DNA of 64,000 bases from Acanthopleuribacter pedis (GTDB lineage: Bacteria > Acidobacteriota > Holophagae > Acanthopleuribacterales > Acanthopleuribacteraceae): positions 186,001 to 250,000 of the forward strand of contig NZ_JAFREP010000017.1 in assembly GCF_017377855.1 (NCBI RefSeq), read 5' to 3'. Position 1 is the first letter of the stretch; every line of letters begins with the position of its first letter. The notes below the pieces were generated by a model that was not told the DNA's origin, searched no databases, and was given only the letters and a program-made list of their open reading frames with translations. Made by a program: the position numbers and the translations under genes. Positions 17,323 through 25,678 of the stretch are shown here, piece after piece.

Positions 17323-19647
17323 TTACTTTTTGCCGCGTTTGTTGAGGGCGGCGAAGGCCGCGCCCATCGCGGTGTTGGGCGCTTGTTTGGGGCGTGTTTG
17401 GTGTTCGCGGGGTTTACGTTCCCGGCCACCGCGTCCACCGCGACCGCCGCGGTCTTCACGGCCGATCTTTTTGCCGGGCTCGTCGTCCAGGCGCATGCTC
17501 ATGCCGATGCGGCGGCGCTCCAAGTCGACTTCCATTACCTTGACCTTGACCACGTCGCCCGCGCGCACCACCTCGCGCGGATCACTTACAAAACGATTGG
17601 CCAGCGCGGAGATGTGAACCAAACCGTCCTGGTGGACACCGACGTCGACGAAGGCGCCGAAGTTGGTCACGTTGGTTACGGTACCCTCCAAAATCATGCC
17701 CGGTTCCAGGTCGGTGATTTCCTCGATGCCGTCGGTCAGGTTGGCGGTTTTGAATTCGGGACGGGGGTCACGTCCCGGCTTTTCTAGTTCGTTGAGGATG
17801 TCGTTGACGGTAGGCAAACCGAAGCGCTCATCGGCGAAATCGGCCGCCTTGAGGTTTTTGAGGAAATCGCGGTCGCCCAAAATCTCGCCGACCGGTTTGC
17901 CGCCCTGCTTGACGATGCGCTCAACCACCGGATAAGCCTCGGGGTGAACCGCCGATGCATCCAGTGGGTTTTTGCCGCCGAGGATGCGAAGGAACCCGGC
18001 TGCCTGTTCGAAGGCCTTGGGACCCAGGCGTTTGACTTCCAGCAGTTGCTTGCGATCCGCGAAGCGACCGTGTTGGTTGCGGTATTCAACGATGTTGTTG
18101 GCAAGCGATTGGGATAAACCGGAGACCCGTGCCAGCAAGGGTGCCGAGGCCATGTTGAGGTCGACGCCGACCGCGTTCACGCAGTCTTCGACCACGTTTT
18201 CCAACGCGCCCGCCAGGCGGGTTTGGTTCACGTCGTGCTGGTACTGCCCAACCCCGATGGATTTAGGGTCGATTTTCACCAGTTCCGCCAAGGGATCTTG
18301 CAAACGACGGGCGATGGAAACCGCGCCGCGCAAGCTGACATCCAAGTCGGGAAATTCCGCCGCCGCCAGGGCCGAGGCCGAATAAACCGAGGCCCCCGCC
18401 TCGTTGACCACGATTTTGGCAGCGGCGAGTTCGGCTTCTTTGATCAGTTCACCCGCCAAGCGATCCGTTTCGCGGCTGCCGGTGCCGTTGCCGATGCTGA
18501 TCAGCGCGACCTTGTGTTTGCGGCACAGGGTGGCCAGGGTGTTTTTGGCGTCGTCCCATTTCTTTTGCGGTGGGTGCGGGTAAATCGTGGCTTGGTCGAC
18601 CAGTTTGCCGGTATCGTCCACGACCACGACTTTGACCCCGGTGCGCAAACCGGGGTCGAGGCCCATGGTGACCCGGTCGCCGGCGGGGGCCGCCATCAAC
18701 AAATCGCCGAGGTTGCGACCAAACACTTTAATCGCTTCTTCTTCCGCCTTTTGGCGAATCTCGCCGAGCAGTTCCGTTTTGAGGTGCATGTAGATTTTGA
18801 CCTTCCAGGTCCACTGCACCACTTTTTGCAGCCACGCATCCGCGGGTCGGCCGCGATCCTCGATACCGAAATAAGCGGCGATCAGTTTCTCGCAGCGGTT
18901 TTCTTTGTTGTCGGGATCCAGTTGTAGGGGATCGGCGGCGATTTCCAGACGCAAGATGCCTTCTTTGAAGCCGCGGAAAATGGCGAGCGCGCGGTGACTG
19001 GGCACCTTGGCCAAGCCCTCGTGGTAATCGAAATAGTCGCGGAACTTAGCGCCTTCCTGTTCTTTGCCTTTGCCGACTTTGGCGGTGACCGAACCGTGTT
19101 TCCAGACATAAGCGCGTAATGTACCGAGCAGGTCGGCTTCCTCCGCGAAACGTTCCATCAAAATAAAGCGTGCGCCTTCGAGGGCCGCGTCGCTGGTTTC
19201 AATGCCTTTTTCGGCGTTGATGAAGGCCGCCGCCTCGGTTTCGGGATCGCGTTTTGGGTCGCCAAACAGCAAATCGGCAAGGGGTTCGAGACCGGCTTCA
19301 ATCGCAATTTGACCTTTGGTTCGGCGTTTGGGTTTGTAGGGTAAATAGAGATCTTCTAAGCGGGTTTTGGTGTCGGCCGCCATGATTTGGGCTTCCAGGG
19401 CCGGGGTGAGTTTGTCCTGGTCGCGAATGCTCTCGAGGACGGCGTCGCGACGCGCGACCATGTCACGCAGGTAGGTAAGCCGTTCTTCCAAGGTGCGGAG
19501 TTGGGTATCGTCCAAACCGCCGGTACGTTCCTTGCGGTAGCGTGCGATAAAAGGGACGGTGGCGCCTTCATCAAGCAGTTCAACGGTAGCTTCCACCTGA
19601 GATGCGCGGACGCCGAGCTCGTCGGCAATGACTTGGTTCAAATTCAT
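17323..19647 (-). CDS. tex: Tex family RNA-binding transcription accessory protein
   Basis: 774 aa, the normal Tex/YhgF length. The N-terminal Tex region (TVPFIARYRKERTGGLDD) is followed by a YqgF/RNase-H-like domain (MGLDPGLRTGVKVVVVD), helix-hairpin-helix repeats (VNAVGVDLNMASAPLLARVS) and an S1 domain near 650-720 (GMILEGTVTNVTNFGAFVDV). A Gly/Arg-rich basic tail of about 45 residues extends past the S1 domain and probably adds nucleic-acid affinity. Tex affects transcription and toxin expression in several bacteria and associates with RNA polymerase. The gene is alone between the palindromic element and the lpxA terminator. Confidence 0.95.
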   Translation of the reverse strand: MNLNQVIADELGVRASQVEATVELLDEGATVPFIARYRKERTGGLDDTQLRTLEERLTYLRDMVARRDAVLESIRDQDKLTPALEAQIMAADTKTRLEDLYLPYKPKRRTKGQIAIEAGLEPLADLLFGDPKRDPETEAAAFINAEKGIETSDAALEGARFILMERFAEEADLLGTLRAYVWKHGSVTAKVGKGKEQEGAKFRDYFDYHEGLAKVPSHRALAIFRGFKEGILRLEIAADPLQLDPDNKENRCEKLIAAYFGIEDRGRPADAWLQKVVQWTWKVKIYMHLKTELLGEIRQKAEEEAIKVFGRNLGDLLMAAPAGDRVTMGLDPGLRTGVKVVVVDDTGKLVDQATIYPHPPQKKWDDAKNTLATLCRKHKVALISIGNGTGSRETDRLAGELIKEAELAAAKIVVNEAGASVYSASALAAAEFPDLDVSLRGAVSIARRLQDPLAELVKIDPKSIGVGQYQHDVNQTRLAGALENVVEDCVNAVGVDLNMASAPLLARVSGLSQSLANNIVEYRNQHGRFADRKQLLEVKRLGPKAFEQAAGFLRILGGKNPLDASAVHPEAYPVVERIVKQGGKPVGEILGDRDFLKNLKAADFADERFGLPTVNDILNELEKPGRDPRPEFKTANLTDGIEEITDLEPGMILEGTVTNVTNFGAFVDVGVHQDGLVHISALANRFVSDPREVVRAGDVVKVKVMEVDLERRRIGMSMRLDDEPGKKIGREDRGGRGGRGGRERKPREHQTRPKQAPNTAMGAAFAALNKRGKK

Positions 19648-19665
19648 GGGTCACCTATGGTTTTT

Positions 19666-19702
19666 TAATCAAACACAAAGAGGCCGCGCATGAGGCGGCC
19701 TC
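19666..19702 (-). terminator. Probable terminator after lpxA
   Basis: 8-bp stem GAGGCCGC/GCGGCCTC (19680-19687 with 19695-19702) and a 7-nt loop, followed in minus-strand reading by TTTGTGTTTGATT. The T tract is interrupted, so strength is uncertain. It is the only hairpin at the end of the lysS-lpxA run. Confidence 0.5.
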
Positions 19703-19754
19703 GCCCGCCGAGGTGTCGGGGGCGCTTTTGTTCACACACTTTTGGTTGGCGATC

Positions 19755-20540
19755 TTACATGCGGACGATGCCGCGTTCGGAGGCCGCGATGAAATCAAGC
19801 AGATACTTGACGCGAGCACAATCGCTGTACTTTTTGGTGACGACCTCTTGCGCCTCGACCAAACGCAATTTGCGTTGGAACAAGGTACGGTAGGCGTCTT
19901 TAAGGTTGGTGATTTCTTCTTTGGTAAAACCCTTGCGCTCCAGGCCGATGGTGTTGATGCCGTAGGCTTTGGCGCGGTTGCCGACCGACTTAATGTAGGG
20001 CAGGGCGTCCTGGGTAATCACGCTGTAGCCGCCGATGAAGGCGTAGTCGCCGACGCGACAGAACTGGTGAACACCGGAATAGGCGCCGACCGTGGCGTGG
20101 TTGCCGACGAGCACGTGCCCGGCCAGGGTAGCCGCGTGGGAGAGAATGACATGGTCGCCGACCAGACAGTCGTGGGCCACGTGGGCGCTGACCATGACCA
20201 GGTTATGGGAACCGATGCGGGTGACACCACCGCCGTGGCCGGTGCCGCGGTGGAGGGTGACGTGTTCGCGAAAGGTGTTGTGGTCACCGATCTCGAGGAC
20301 GGTTTTTTCGTCGTCGAACTTGAGGTCCTGGGGTTGCAGGCCAATGGTTGAAAAAGGATAAAAACGGTTGTGGTTACCGATGTTGGTGTAACGGCCAATC
20401 ACCAGGTGACTGCCAAGGATGTTGTTTTCGCCGATGGTCACGTCGTCTTCAATGACACAGTAGGGACCGATCTCCGTGCCGGCGCCGATGGTGACGTTGT
20501 TCCCGACGATGGCGGTCGGGTGGACCTGGAATTCTGCCAT
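19755..20540 (-). CDS. lpxA: Acyl-[acyl-carrier-protein]--UDP-N-acetylglucosamine O-acyltransferase
   Basis: 261 aa. LpxA performs the first step of lipid A synthesis, moving a 3-hydroxyacyl chain from ACP to UDP-GlcNAc in the cytoplasm. The sequence is a left-handed parallel beta-helix of hexapeptide repeats (IVGNNVTIGAGTEIGPYCVI) with the catalytic motif HVAHDC. His123 matches the general base. A C-terminal helical region follows (NLKDAYRTLFQRKLRLVEA). It lies 2 nt after fabZ and is the last gene of the envelope operon. Confidence 0.96.
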   Translation of the reverse strand: MAEFQVHPTAIVGNNVTIGAGTEIGPYCVIEDDVTIGENNILGSHLVIGRYTNIGNHNRFYPFSTIGLQPQDLKFDDEKTVLEIGDHNTFREHVTLHRGTGHGGGVTRIGSHNLVMVSAHVAHDCLVGDHVILSHAATLAGHVLVGNHATVGAYSGVHQFCRVGDYAFIGGYSVITQDALPYIKSVGNRAKAYGINTIGLERKGFTKEEITNLKDAYRTLFQRKLRLVEAQEVVTKKYSDCARVKYLLDFIAASERGIVRM

Positions 20541-20542
20541 GA

Positions 20543-20980
20543 TTATTCATCCTTTTTGACAAGCATTGATGAGAACTCGGCCGAGGCGGCGAGTTGGCCG
20601 TCTACGAATGCTTGTCCCTTGAGCCGACATACCTTGCGGCGGAAATGAATCACTTCGCATTCCATCCGCAATTGATCGCCGGGTACCACGGGTCGGCGGA
20701 ACTTTACATTATCGATCGTCATAAAAAAGATAACGTAATCTTGGATATTTTCAAACTCTTGAGCGATCAAGACGCCGCCGGTTTGCGCCATGGCTTCCAC
20801 GATCAAAACACCGGGCATCACCGGACGGCCGGGAAAATGGCCCAGAAAGAAGTGTTCGTTGATGGTCACATTCTTGAGGCCGACGATGCTTTTGCTGCGC
20901 TCAAACTCGAGAATCCGGTCTACCAGTAACATCGGGTAGCGGTGGGGCAATATTTCCATTATTCCCTTTAAATCCATCAT
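20543..20980 (-). CDS. fabZ: 3-hydroxyacyl-[acyl-carrier-protein] dehydratase
   Basis: 145 aa hot-dog-fold enzyme that dehydrates 3-hydroxyacyl-ACP in fatty acid elongation. The catalytic His13 lies in LPHRYPMLLVDR and the catalytic Glu62 in PGVLIVEAMAQTG. Its place between lpxD and lpxA is conserved, because it competes with LpxA/LpxD for the same 3-hydroxyacyl-ACP pool. The start overlaps the lpxD stop by ATGA. Confidence 0.96.
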   Translation of the reverse strand: MMDLKGIMEILPHRYPMLLVDRILEFERSKSIVGLKNVTINEHFFLGHFPGRPVMPGVLIVEAMAQTGGVLIAQEFENIQDYVIFFMTIDNVKFRRPVVPGDQLRMECEVIHFRRKVCRLKGQAFVDGQLAASAEFSSMLVKKDE

Positions 20981-22002
20981 GGGAACTCCTCCTTCTCCTC
21001 AAGGGTAGACTCAAGCTGACGAACGCGTTTCTCTAATTCGGCAAAGCGTCGTATGTGCGCTTTTTGCCGCTGGTACGTCATGTGGGGAATCGCCGGGTTG
21101 CCGGCATATTTGCCGGGGCCCTTTAAATCTTTGGTCACCACCGAGGCACCCATGACCATGACTTGATCGCCGAGGGTGACATGGCCGTTTACGCCGACCT
21201 TGCCCGCCAACACCGTGTACTTACCCAGTTTGGACGAGCCGGAGATGCCGGTTTGCGAGACGATTAAACAGTGCTCGCCGATATCGACGCCGTGGGCGAT
21301 TTGGACCAGGTTGTCAATTTTGGTGCCACTGCCGATGCGGGTGTCGTCCAGGCTGCCGCGGTCAATCGACACGTTGCTGCCGATTTCGACATCGTCACCG
21401 ACGACGACGCCGCCGATCTGGGGGACTTTTAAATGAATGCCGCCGGTTTGGGCATAGCCGTAACCGTCGCCGCCGATCACGCTCTGGGCGTGAATGCGAA
21501 CCCGGTCACCGAGGGTAACGCCGTGATAAAGCACCACGCCGGGATGCAGGCGGCAATGGTCACCGACAACCGTGTCGCGGCCGACGTGGACGTTGCTGAC
21601 GAGCACGCTGCCCTTGCCGATGCGCGCGCCCGCGGCCACGTGGCACAGTGGACCGACGGAGGCCTCGGGATCAACGGTTGCGCCGGGTTCAACCACCGCG
21701 CGGGGGTGGATGCCGGCGGGATATTCCGGCTCGGGATGGAAATCGGCCAAAATGCGCGCCATGACGGCATAGGGTTCAGCACAAACGAGTTGGATCGCAT
21801 GACTGCCGTCCACGGGTGTTTGGGTTAACACGGCGCCGGCCGCGGTGGTCTTGGCTTGGCCGCGGTATTTTTTGTTGTTCAAAAAACTCAGATCGTTGCG
21901 ACCCGCGCGGTCCAAGGGCCGTACCGATTGAACGTCAAAATCGCGCGGGAGCGGCTCGGGTGCTTTAAGGTTGTATTTGGCGATAATTGCTGAGAGCTTC
22001 AA
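20977..22002 (-). CDS. lpxD: UDP-3-O-(3-hydroxyacyl)glucosamine N-acyltransferase
   Basis: 341 aa. LpxD adds the second (N-linked) hydroxyacyl chain in lipid A synthesis. The N-terminal uridine-binding domain (residues about 1-95, with FLNNKKY) is followed by a hexapeptide-repeat beta-helix containing QIAHGVDIGEHCLI with the catalytic His. A C-terminal coiled segment (RRFAELEKRVRQLESTLEEK) matches the trimerising/ACP-contacting helix of the family. A 450-bp gap separates it from ompH, so it may have its own promoter. Confidence 0.95.
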   Translation of the reverse strand: MKLSAIIAKYNLKAPEPLPRDFDVQSVRPLDRAGRNDLSFLNNKKYRGQAKTTAAGAVLTQTPVDGSHAIQLVCAEPYAVMARILADFHPEPEYPAGIHPRAVVEPGATVDPEASVGPLCHVAAGARIGKGSVLVSNVHVGRDTVVGDHCRLHPGVVLYHGVTLGDRVRIHAQSVIGGDGYGYAQTGGIHLKVPQIGGVVVGDDVEIGSNVSIDRGSLDDTRIGSGTKIDNLVQIAHGVDIGEHCLIVSQTGISGSSKLGKYTVLAGKVGVNGHVTLGDQVMVMGASVVTKDLKGPGKYAGNPAIPHMTYQRQKAHIRRFAELEKRVRQLESTLEEKEEFP

Positions 22003-22454
22003 AGCGTTTTTGCCTCAGGTTCCTAACGGGAAAATAGGACGAAATAAGGATGGTGGAACGGACGCTCAGGTAACCGGCGATCATCGCGCGTTTTGTGCGA
22101 GATTCATTGGGCCGTGTTGCGGCGTGGTCCGCGTTTGAGAAAGAAATGCTTCCCAGTTGGGACACACTATGTGCACCGCCGAAGCATACAGGAAGCAACC
22201 CCTCATTCTGGTTGAAAAAGTGGTTAAATGCAACCTTTGCCGTAGGATCGGCTGTTTCCGCGGGTGGCGGCCTCGGTTTGTTTCACATAAAACGAAAAAA
22301 ACGAAACCGGGGGGTTCTTCCGCTGCGCTTATTTTCTAAACAAAGAAAACAAACAGCGCGGATTAACGCACACCCTGTTTCGTTTTTATACCACTGCCGC
22401 GCGCTTCACAAGGCTTTGTTCCGAGAAGTGCAGGTGAAGACGCCGGACCGGTGC
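22003..22454. other. Long gap between ompH and lpxD
   Basis: 452 bp, unusual for this otherwise compact gene order. I see no frame with a plausible start and SD on either strand. AT-rich stretches around 22275-22365 may hold a promoter or processing site for lpxD-fabZ-lpxA. Open frames on the plus strand here are the complement of ompH and look spurious. Confidence 0.4.
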
Positions 22455-22970
22455 TTATTGAGATTCGTCGTAGGCCTTGATGACCGCGTCGGTCAGGTTA
22501 ACCGCATCGCTGAAGTACACCAAACCGGTGTTGGGACCGTTGTTGAGCACCATGTCGATGCCTTTCTCGATAGCGACTTGGCGAACCAAAGGGGCGATCT
22601 CCTTGCGGAACCGCTCCAACGCGGTGTTCAAACGCAGGTCGCTTTCGCGTTTGGCGTCTTCTTGGGCACGCTGGATTTCCGTCTGCAAACGCTGGAGTTC
22701 CATCGCGGATTCTTTTTTCTTATCTTCGCTCATGCTGGCAGCTTTAGCCTGCAGATCTTTCTGCTTGGCTTGGAAACCTTCCACCATCTTCTCGATCTCG
22801 GTGCGCTTGCCCTCGGTAAACTTTTGGAACTCTTCAAAAAATGCTTTGCCCTTTTGAGACTTCTGGACAATCACGTCGGCATCGACGATGGCGACCTTGG
22901 TGCCTTGAGCCAAAGCCGGCATACAGAGTGCGCTCAAAACGATCAAGCTGGTAATCACTTTTTTCAACAT
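22455..22970 (-). CDS. ompH: OmpH/Skp family periplasmic chaperone
   Basis: 171 aa from the ATG at 22970, with AAGGAAA about 7 nt upstream. A signal peptide (KKVITSLIVLSALCMPALAQ) is followed by KVAIVDADVIVQKSQKG, the conserved N-terminal strand. A long charged coiled coil (about residues 45-120, rich in K/E/Q/A) follows, then a C-terminal segment ending in DLTDAVI-like sequence. Skp trimers hold unfolded outer-membrane proteins and pass them to BamA, encoded just upstream. Confidence 0.92.
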   Translation of the reverse strand: MLKKVITSLIVLSALCMPALAQGTKVAIVDADVIVQKSQKGKAFFEEFQKFTEGKRTEIEKMVEGFQAKQKDLQAKAASMSEDKKKESAMELQRLQTEIQRAQEDAKRESDLRLNTALERFRKEIAPLVRQVAIEKGIDMVLNNGPNTGLVYFSDAVNLTDAVIKAYDESQ

Positions 22971-23059
22971 CTTAATTTCCTTGGACTTAACTTGATTGGA
23001 TCGCTGGGTCAAACAAACAGGCCGCAATCGGCGGTTACCTTGTGATGACCACAATCTAA

Positions 23060-23117
23060 CCTAAAGTGGGTGATTCTTGGCTGTGCGAATTCATTATCAA
23101 GAATCGCTCACTTTAGG
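23060..23117. promoter_or_regulatory. Long hairpin between bamA and ompH
   Basis: Two 20-nt arms (23060-23079 and 23098-23117) pair with only two non-Watson-Crick positions around an 18-nt loop. It sits in the 332-bp bamA-ompH spacer without a T tract. It could be an attenuator, an RNase processing site or a small repeat. The rest of the spacer (23118-23302) shows nothing I can call. Confidence 0.55.
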
Positions 23118-23302
23118 GTGAAGGGTGGGACCCGATTCGGTGCCCCGGGGGTTCGCGGCGAGACACAAACTCGCGGCGAAATCCAGCGTCGGTGGCCGGG
23201 GCGGGGTGCCCTATAAGGTACTAAACGCCTTACGTGTCGGCTACGCCCGGTCCCAAAGCCACATAATCGCATATTTGCGGACGACGTTGGATGTTGCTCT
23301 GG

Positions 23303-25678
23303 TTAGAAAGTGGTTCCGATTGAGAAGGATGGCTCGCCGCCTTTCTCGTTGAGCCCGTTCTCATCTTCATCCAATTTCCACGCGTAAATCAAACGCAGCG
23401 GTGCTTGGAACACCGGCAGGCTGAAACGCATTTCGATACCTGTTGAGCGGAACAGGTCGGTATCAAACCATTCTTGATCGACGCCGAACACCATCCCCGC
23501 ATCGAAGAACATCACGAAGCGGAACTGGTCGGAGACCGGAATGATGTATTCCGCGTTGGCCTGAACCAATTTATCACCCCGTTCGGCGAAGACCTGACCG
23601 TTCACCACGGAGGCCGGACCCAAACTCTGGCGCTCGTAGCCGCGAACCGATTCCTCACCACCGATGTAGAACAACTGGTGGCGTGCCGGGCGCTGACCCT
23701 GCAAGGTGTCAAACAAAGCGGCTTCGAGGTTCAAACCGATGAAGGTGTTTTTGATCGCCGGCAGGTACTGTGTGGCGCTGCCGCGAATTTTGTAGAAGAA
23801 GTTGTCGCCACCGGCCTGCCAACTCGCCAATTCCAGAGAGATCGACATTTTGCGACCCTTTTTGGGAAAAAACGGGTGGTCGGTGGTGTTGTACACAAAC
23901 GACTGGGTGATCGAGGACGTCAACAGATCGTCAACCGCTTTGAAGTCGGGGTTGATAACCGTTGGGAAACGGTCTTCCGAGAACAAGTAGCTGATCGAGT
24001 AGGTTGAGAAGACCGTGGGGCGGAACGACAGACCCAACTGGAAACCCGTCGATTCAACGTTAAAACCAGACGCCGAGAATTCCGAACGGGTGTTAAATAC
24101 CCGCGTCGTCAAGCCGCGTGGTTTGTCGAATAACCAAGGTTCCGTGAAGGTCACGTCGAAGGTGTCCGTGATGCTGCCGATCTGGGCTTGGATCTTCAGC
24201 TTCTCGCCCTTGCCGAGGAAGTTCAGCGTCGAGAAGCTCAAGAAACCACTGGTCCCGCGGAATTCACTGAAACCCAAACCAAAGTTCAGCTCGTTCACTC
24301 CGGATTCCTGACCCTTGATCGTGATGTTGATTTTGTTTTCGTCCGGCAAGAATTTCAGATCGGGTTCGTCGCGGGTAACGTCGAAGAAACCAAGCTGGTT
24401 GATGCGCAGCAGCGAGTTACGGAAGAAGTTGACGCGAAAGACGTCGCCCTCACGCAACAGAATCTCACGACGCAAAACTTTGTCGCGCGTGGTCGTGTTG
24501 CCGCTGAACTTGATGCGGTGGATGTAGGTCTGGTCGTTTTCGTTGACCATGAACCTCACCGCTACCTGGTTGCCGTCCTCAATGTTGACTTCTTGGCGGA
24601 TGCTGTAGTGCACGTAGCCCGCGTTGTTGTGGGTTTCTTCCAGCTCGGTGATCCATTCGTTGATTCGGTGCAGGTCGTAGATCTCGCCCTGCTGAATCGG
24701 GAAGGATCGTTCGTAGAAAATCGACGGCAATACCGTGTTGTCTTCGACTTCCATTCGGGCCAAGGTGTAGGGTTCGCCCTCAAAAACCGGAATGGTTAGT
24801 TTGAGTTTTTTCTTTTCGCGGATCGGCTTGTTTTTGGCCGCTCGCTTTAGGTTTTTCGCTTTCTGACGTTCGGTCGTGTGGTCGGTGACTTCTAAAACCG
24901 GCTCACCAATGACCACATCCTTGTAACCCTGGCGCCAGTAACGCTTCTTCAAACGTTCCACATCTTTTTCGAAGGACTCTTCTTTATAGATATCGTTGGA
25001 GGTTAGCCAGGAGAACATCCAGTGTTCTTTCGTTTTCCGCATCGTGCGCCGCAACTTGCCGTCGGTGAACAATTGGTTGCCGTCAAACTCGATGTCGTAG
25101 ATGCGTACCTTGCTGCCTTCGTTCAGGTTAAACACAACCCGCGCCGAACCCTTGTCGAGGTTCTCAAGTTTGTAATCAACCGTGCCGAAGCGCAAGCCGC
25201 GCTCGTTCATGAGTTTTTTGATCAAAGCGCGAATCGCGTTGATCTTGCGGTAATCGAGCGGTGAATCCTCGGGAATCGTCAAACGTTCTTCTTCGACCTT
25301 GTCGGTGATGCTCGATTTGGTCATCTTGCGATAACCACGGTAATCGACCTCGGTCACCAAAGGCAATTCACGCAGAACGTATTTGAGGATGACGCCACCC
25401 TCTTTCCCTTCTTCAATGGCAATACCGGCGTCTTCGAACAGACCCGTCTCCCACAGGGTGTGCAAATCACGCGTCACCCCGGCGGAATCGAGCAGGTCGC
25501 CGGCTTTAAAGGAAATACGAAACCAAATAGATTCGTCGGGAACACGTTGGTTCCCGACGATCAATATTTCTTCAATACGCTGTGGGGCTTTTTCTTGTGC
25601 TGAAAGGGGTGCCCAGAGTAATAGGCTCAGCAAGCAAATCAAGAGGCCGCGAATCATCTCGCGAGCTAACTGGGGCAT
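23303..25678 (-). CDS. bamA: Outer membrane protein assembly factor BamA
   Basis: 791 aa. The ATG at 25678 has a near-perfect GAGGAGG and overlaps the clpC stop by 13 nt. A signal peptide ends near LLLWAPLSAQ. About five POTRA repeats follow (the first begins RIEEILIVGNQRVPDESI), then the Omp85 beta-barrel with the (V/I)RGY-type motif SVRGYERQSLGP in the lid-lock loop. The final residue is Phe, as expected for Bam substrates. BamA inserts beta-barrel proteins into the outer membrane. A lysine-rich insertion in the third or fourth POTRA (about residues 265-295) is longer than usual. Confidence 0.95.
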   Translation of the reverse strand: MPQLAREMIRGLLICLLSLLLWAPLSAQEKAPQRIEEILIVGNQRVPDESIWFRISFKAGDLLDSAGVTRDLHTLWETGLFEDAGIAIEEGKEGGVILKYVLRELPLVTEVDYRGYRKMTKSSITDKVEEERLTIPEDSPLDYRKINAIRALIKKLMNERGLRFGTVDYKLENLDKGSARVVFNLNEGSKVRIYDIEFDGNQLFTDGKLRRTMRKTKEHWMFSWLTSNDIYKEESFEKDVERLKKRYWRQGYKDVVIGEPVLEVTDHTTERQKAKNLKRAAKNKPIREKKKLKLTIPVFEGEPYTLARMEVEDNTVLPSIFYERSFPIQQGEIYDLHRINEWITELEETHNNAGYVHYSIRQEVNIEDGNQVAVRFMVNENDQTYIHRIKFSGNTTTRDKVLRREILLREGDVFRVNFFRNSLLRINQLGFFDVTRDEPDLKFLPDENKINITIKGQESGVNELNFGLGFSEFRGTSGFLSFSTLNFLGKGEKLKIQAQIGSITDTFDVTFTEPWLFDKPRGLTTRVFNTRSEFSASGFNVESTGFQLGLSFRPTVFSTYSISYLFSEDRFPTVINPDFKAVDDLLTSSITQSFVYNTTDHPFFPKKGRKMSISLELASWQAGGDNFFYKIRGSATQYLPAIKNTFIGLNLEAALFDTLQGQRPARHQLFYIGGEESVRGYERQSLGPASVVNGQVFAERGDKLVQANAEYIIPVSDQFRFVMFFDAGMVFGVDQEWFDTDLFRSTGIEMRFSLPVFQAPLRLIYAWKLDEDENGLNEKGGEPSFSIGTTF

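Noticed and set aside
22095..23045. 316-codon open frame on the plus strand
   Set aside because: Mostly antisense to ompH and the spacer; no family resemblance.
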